Shown: in pieces, positions 4,655 to 5,028 of the stretch
Numbering within the stretch: the stretch's first letter is position 1
Layout: each line of letters starts with the position of its first letter
DNA from: Candidatus Bathyarchaeum sp.
GTDB lineage: Archaea; Thermoproteota; Bathyarchaeia; Bathyarchaeales; Bathyarchaeaceae
NCBI GenBank assembly: GCA_003096255.1
Contig: PIXS01000168.1
Coordinates: forward strand, 1 to 5,028
Direction of reading: 5' to 3'
DNA: 5,028 nucleotides
Program-made: the position numbers and the translations under genes
The notes under the pieces: model-generated
The model's input: only the letters and a program-made list of their open reading frames with translations
Database searches by the model: none
What the model was told of the DNA's origin: nothing

Positions 4655-4696
4655 AAAAAACCTTTTTCATCTAAACTAACTAGCAGTAATTGGTTT

Positions 4697-4700
4697 GGTG
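4697..4700 (+). promoter_or_regulatory. Ribosome-binding site of the secreted protein gene
   Basis: GGTG ends three bases before the ATG at 4704. The spacing is short, but GGTG is the part of the archaeal anti-Shine-Dalgarno complement closest to the start. It also agrees with the signal-peptide start MKKW. Confidence 0.4.
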
Positions 4701-4703
4701 CAT

Positions 4704-5028
4704 ATGAAAAAATGGGCACTAACACTCGGTTCACTGCTGCTGTTGGCTTCTTGTTTAGTAGTGCCTGTTCGTGCTGAGGAGTCTTGGGATATTGAGATTT
4801 TGAGTGAAGAGGTCATATACATGGGTCATGGTTTTTGTCCGATTAAGGTGGATTCTGAGGATAATCCTCACATGGTGTATAGTGGGGTAGGTCATATGGG
4901 TTATGTGTGGTGGAATGGTATTACATGGAGCACCCACAAAGGCAACTATGGAGTGCCCCACGATCTTGTGCTAGACGCTAACGACACTCCCCACATAACA
5001 TTAGGAAGCTTAGCTTACGCGAGGTGGA
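4704..5028 (+). CDS. Secreted or lipid-anchored repeat protein, beta-propeller-like (partial, 3' end off the window)
   Basis: The first 108 codons are open from an ATG to the window edge. Residues 1-24 form an export signal: MKK, a hydrophobic core from about residue 5 to 20, and a VRA-EE signal-peptidase I site after A24. L14-A15-S16-C17 also fits a lipobox, so lipid attachment at C17 is a possible alternative. The mature part contains two copies of a motif, D50-S-E-D-N-P-H56 and D91-A-N-D-T-P-H97, exactly 41 residues apart. Each is followed by a hydrophobic strand and a Y-x-x-W end (YVWW at 67-70, YARW at 105-108). D-x-x-(D/G)-x-P-H repeats with this spacing are common in extracellular archaeal and bacterial proteins thought to fold as beta-propellers, so more blades should follow beyond the edge. 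The ligand or activity cannot be told from this part. Two palindromes lie upstream and may control it. Confidence 0.8.
   Translation, partial: MKKWALTLGSLLLLASCLVVPVRAEESWDIEILSEEVIYMGHGFCPIKVDSEDNPHMVYSGVGHMGYVWWNGITWSTHKGNYGVPHDLVLDANDTPHITLGSLAYARW

Noticed and set aside
4755..4961. Minus-strand frame over the secreted protein
   Set aside because: It is antisense to a frame with a clear signal peptide and a regular repeat.
1..5028. CRISPR array, transposon ends or phage genes
   Set aside because: There are no regularly spaced repeats, transposase or integrase motifs, or target-site duplications; the only long direct repeat is the pair at 3956-4104.

Overview
The window looks archaeal. 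It encodes a single-OB-fold single-stranded DNA-binding protein of the crenarchaeal type with an RGG tail, an intein-free archaeal-type RtcB RNA ligase, and a full-length OGG1-type 8-oxoguanine glycosylase. It also has TTTATA-type TATA boxes about 25 bases ahead of plausible transcript starts, GGTG/GAGG ribosome-binding sites, and T-tract terminators. The gene mix and the secreted D-x-x-D-x-P-H repeat protein at the right edge suggest a TACK-group archaeon. Bathyarchaeia is my best guess, but this is inference because no rRNA marker is present.

Layout. Positions 1-147 are non-coding and carry a T-tract terminator for ssb. ssb (148-684, minus) is transcribed away from rtcB (about 879-2363, plus). 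The gap between them holds TATA-like elements for both genes and a long imperfect inverted repeat (739-772). rtcB converges on ogg (2372-3262, minus) with only 8 bases between stop codons. ogg is the second gene of a likely two-gene unit headed by a glyoxalase II-like metallo-beta-lactamase-fold hydrolase (3284-3865, minus). Upstream lies a 234-base non-coding stretch with two diverged copies of a roughly 56-base sequence, 93 bases apart, each carrying a small hairpin with A/T tracts. A gene for a small two-helix membrane protein of unknown function (4100-4459, minus) ends at this repeat. A 244-base divergent region with two look-alike palindromes (GTCAA-centred) follows. Then comes the start of a secreted or lipid-anchored repeat protein (4704 to the window edge, plus).

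Functional picture. Four genes concern nucleic-acid maintenance or general metabolism: ssDNA or RNA binding, tRNA splicing or RNA repair, removal of oxidised guanine, and thioester or glyoxal-type hydrolysis. They look like ordinary chromosomal housekeeping genes, with no sign of phage, transposon or defence-island content. The less ordinary material is in the spacers (paired palindromes at 4604-4654, the hairpin repeat at 3956-4104, the inverted repeat at 739-772). Two protein details also stand out: the all-basic SSB tail, and the loss in the glycosylase of residues that read the orphaned cytosine. I do not see convincing evidence for a wholly new multi-gene system here.
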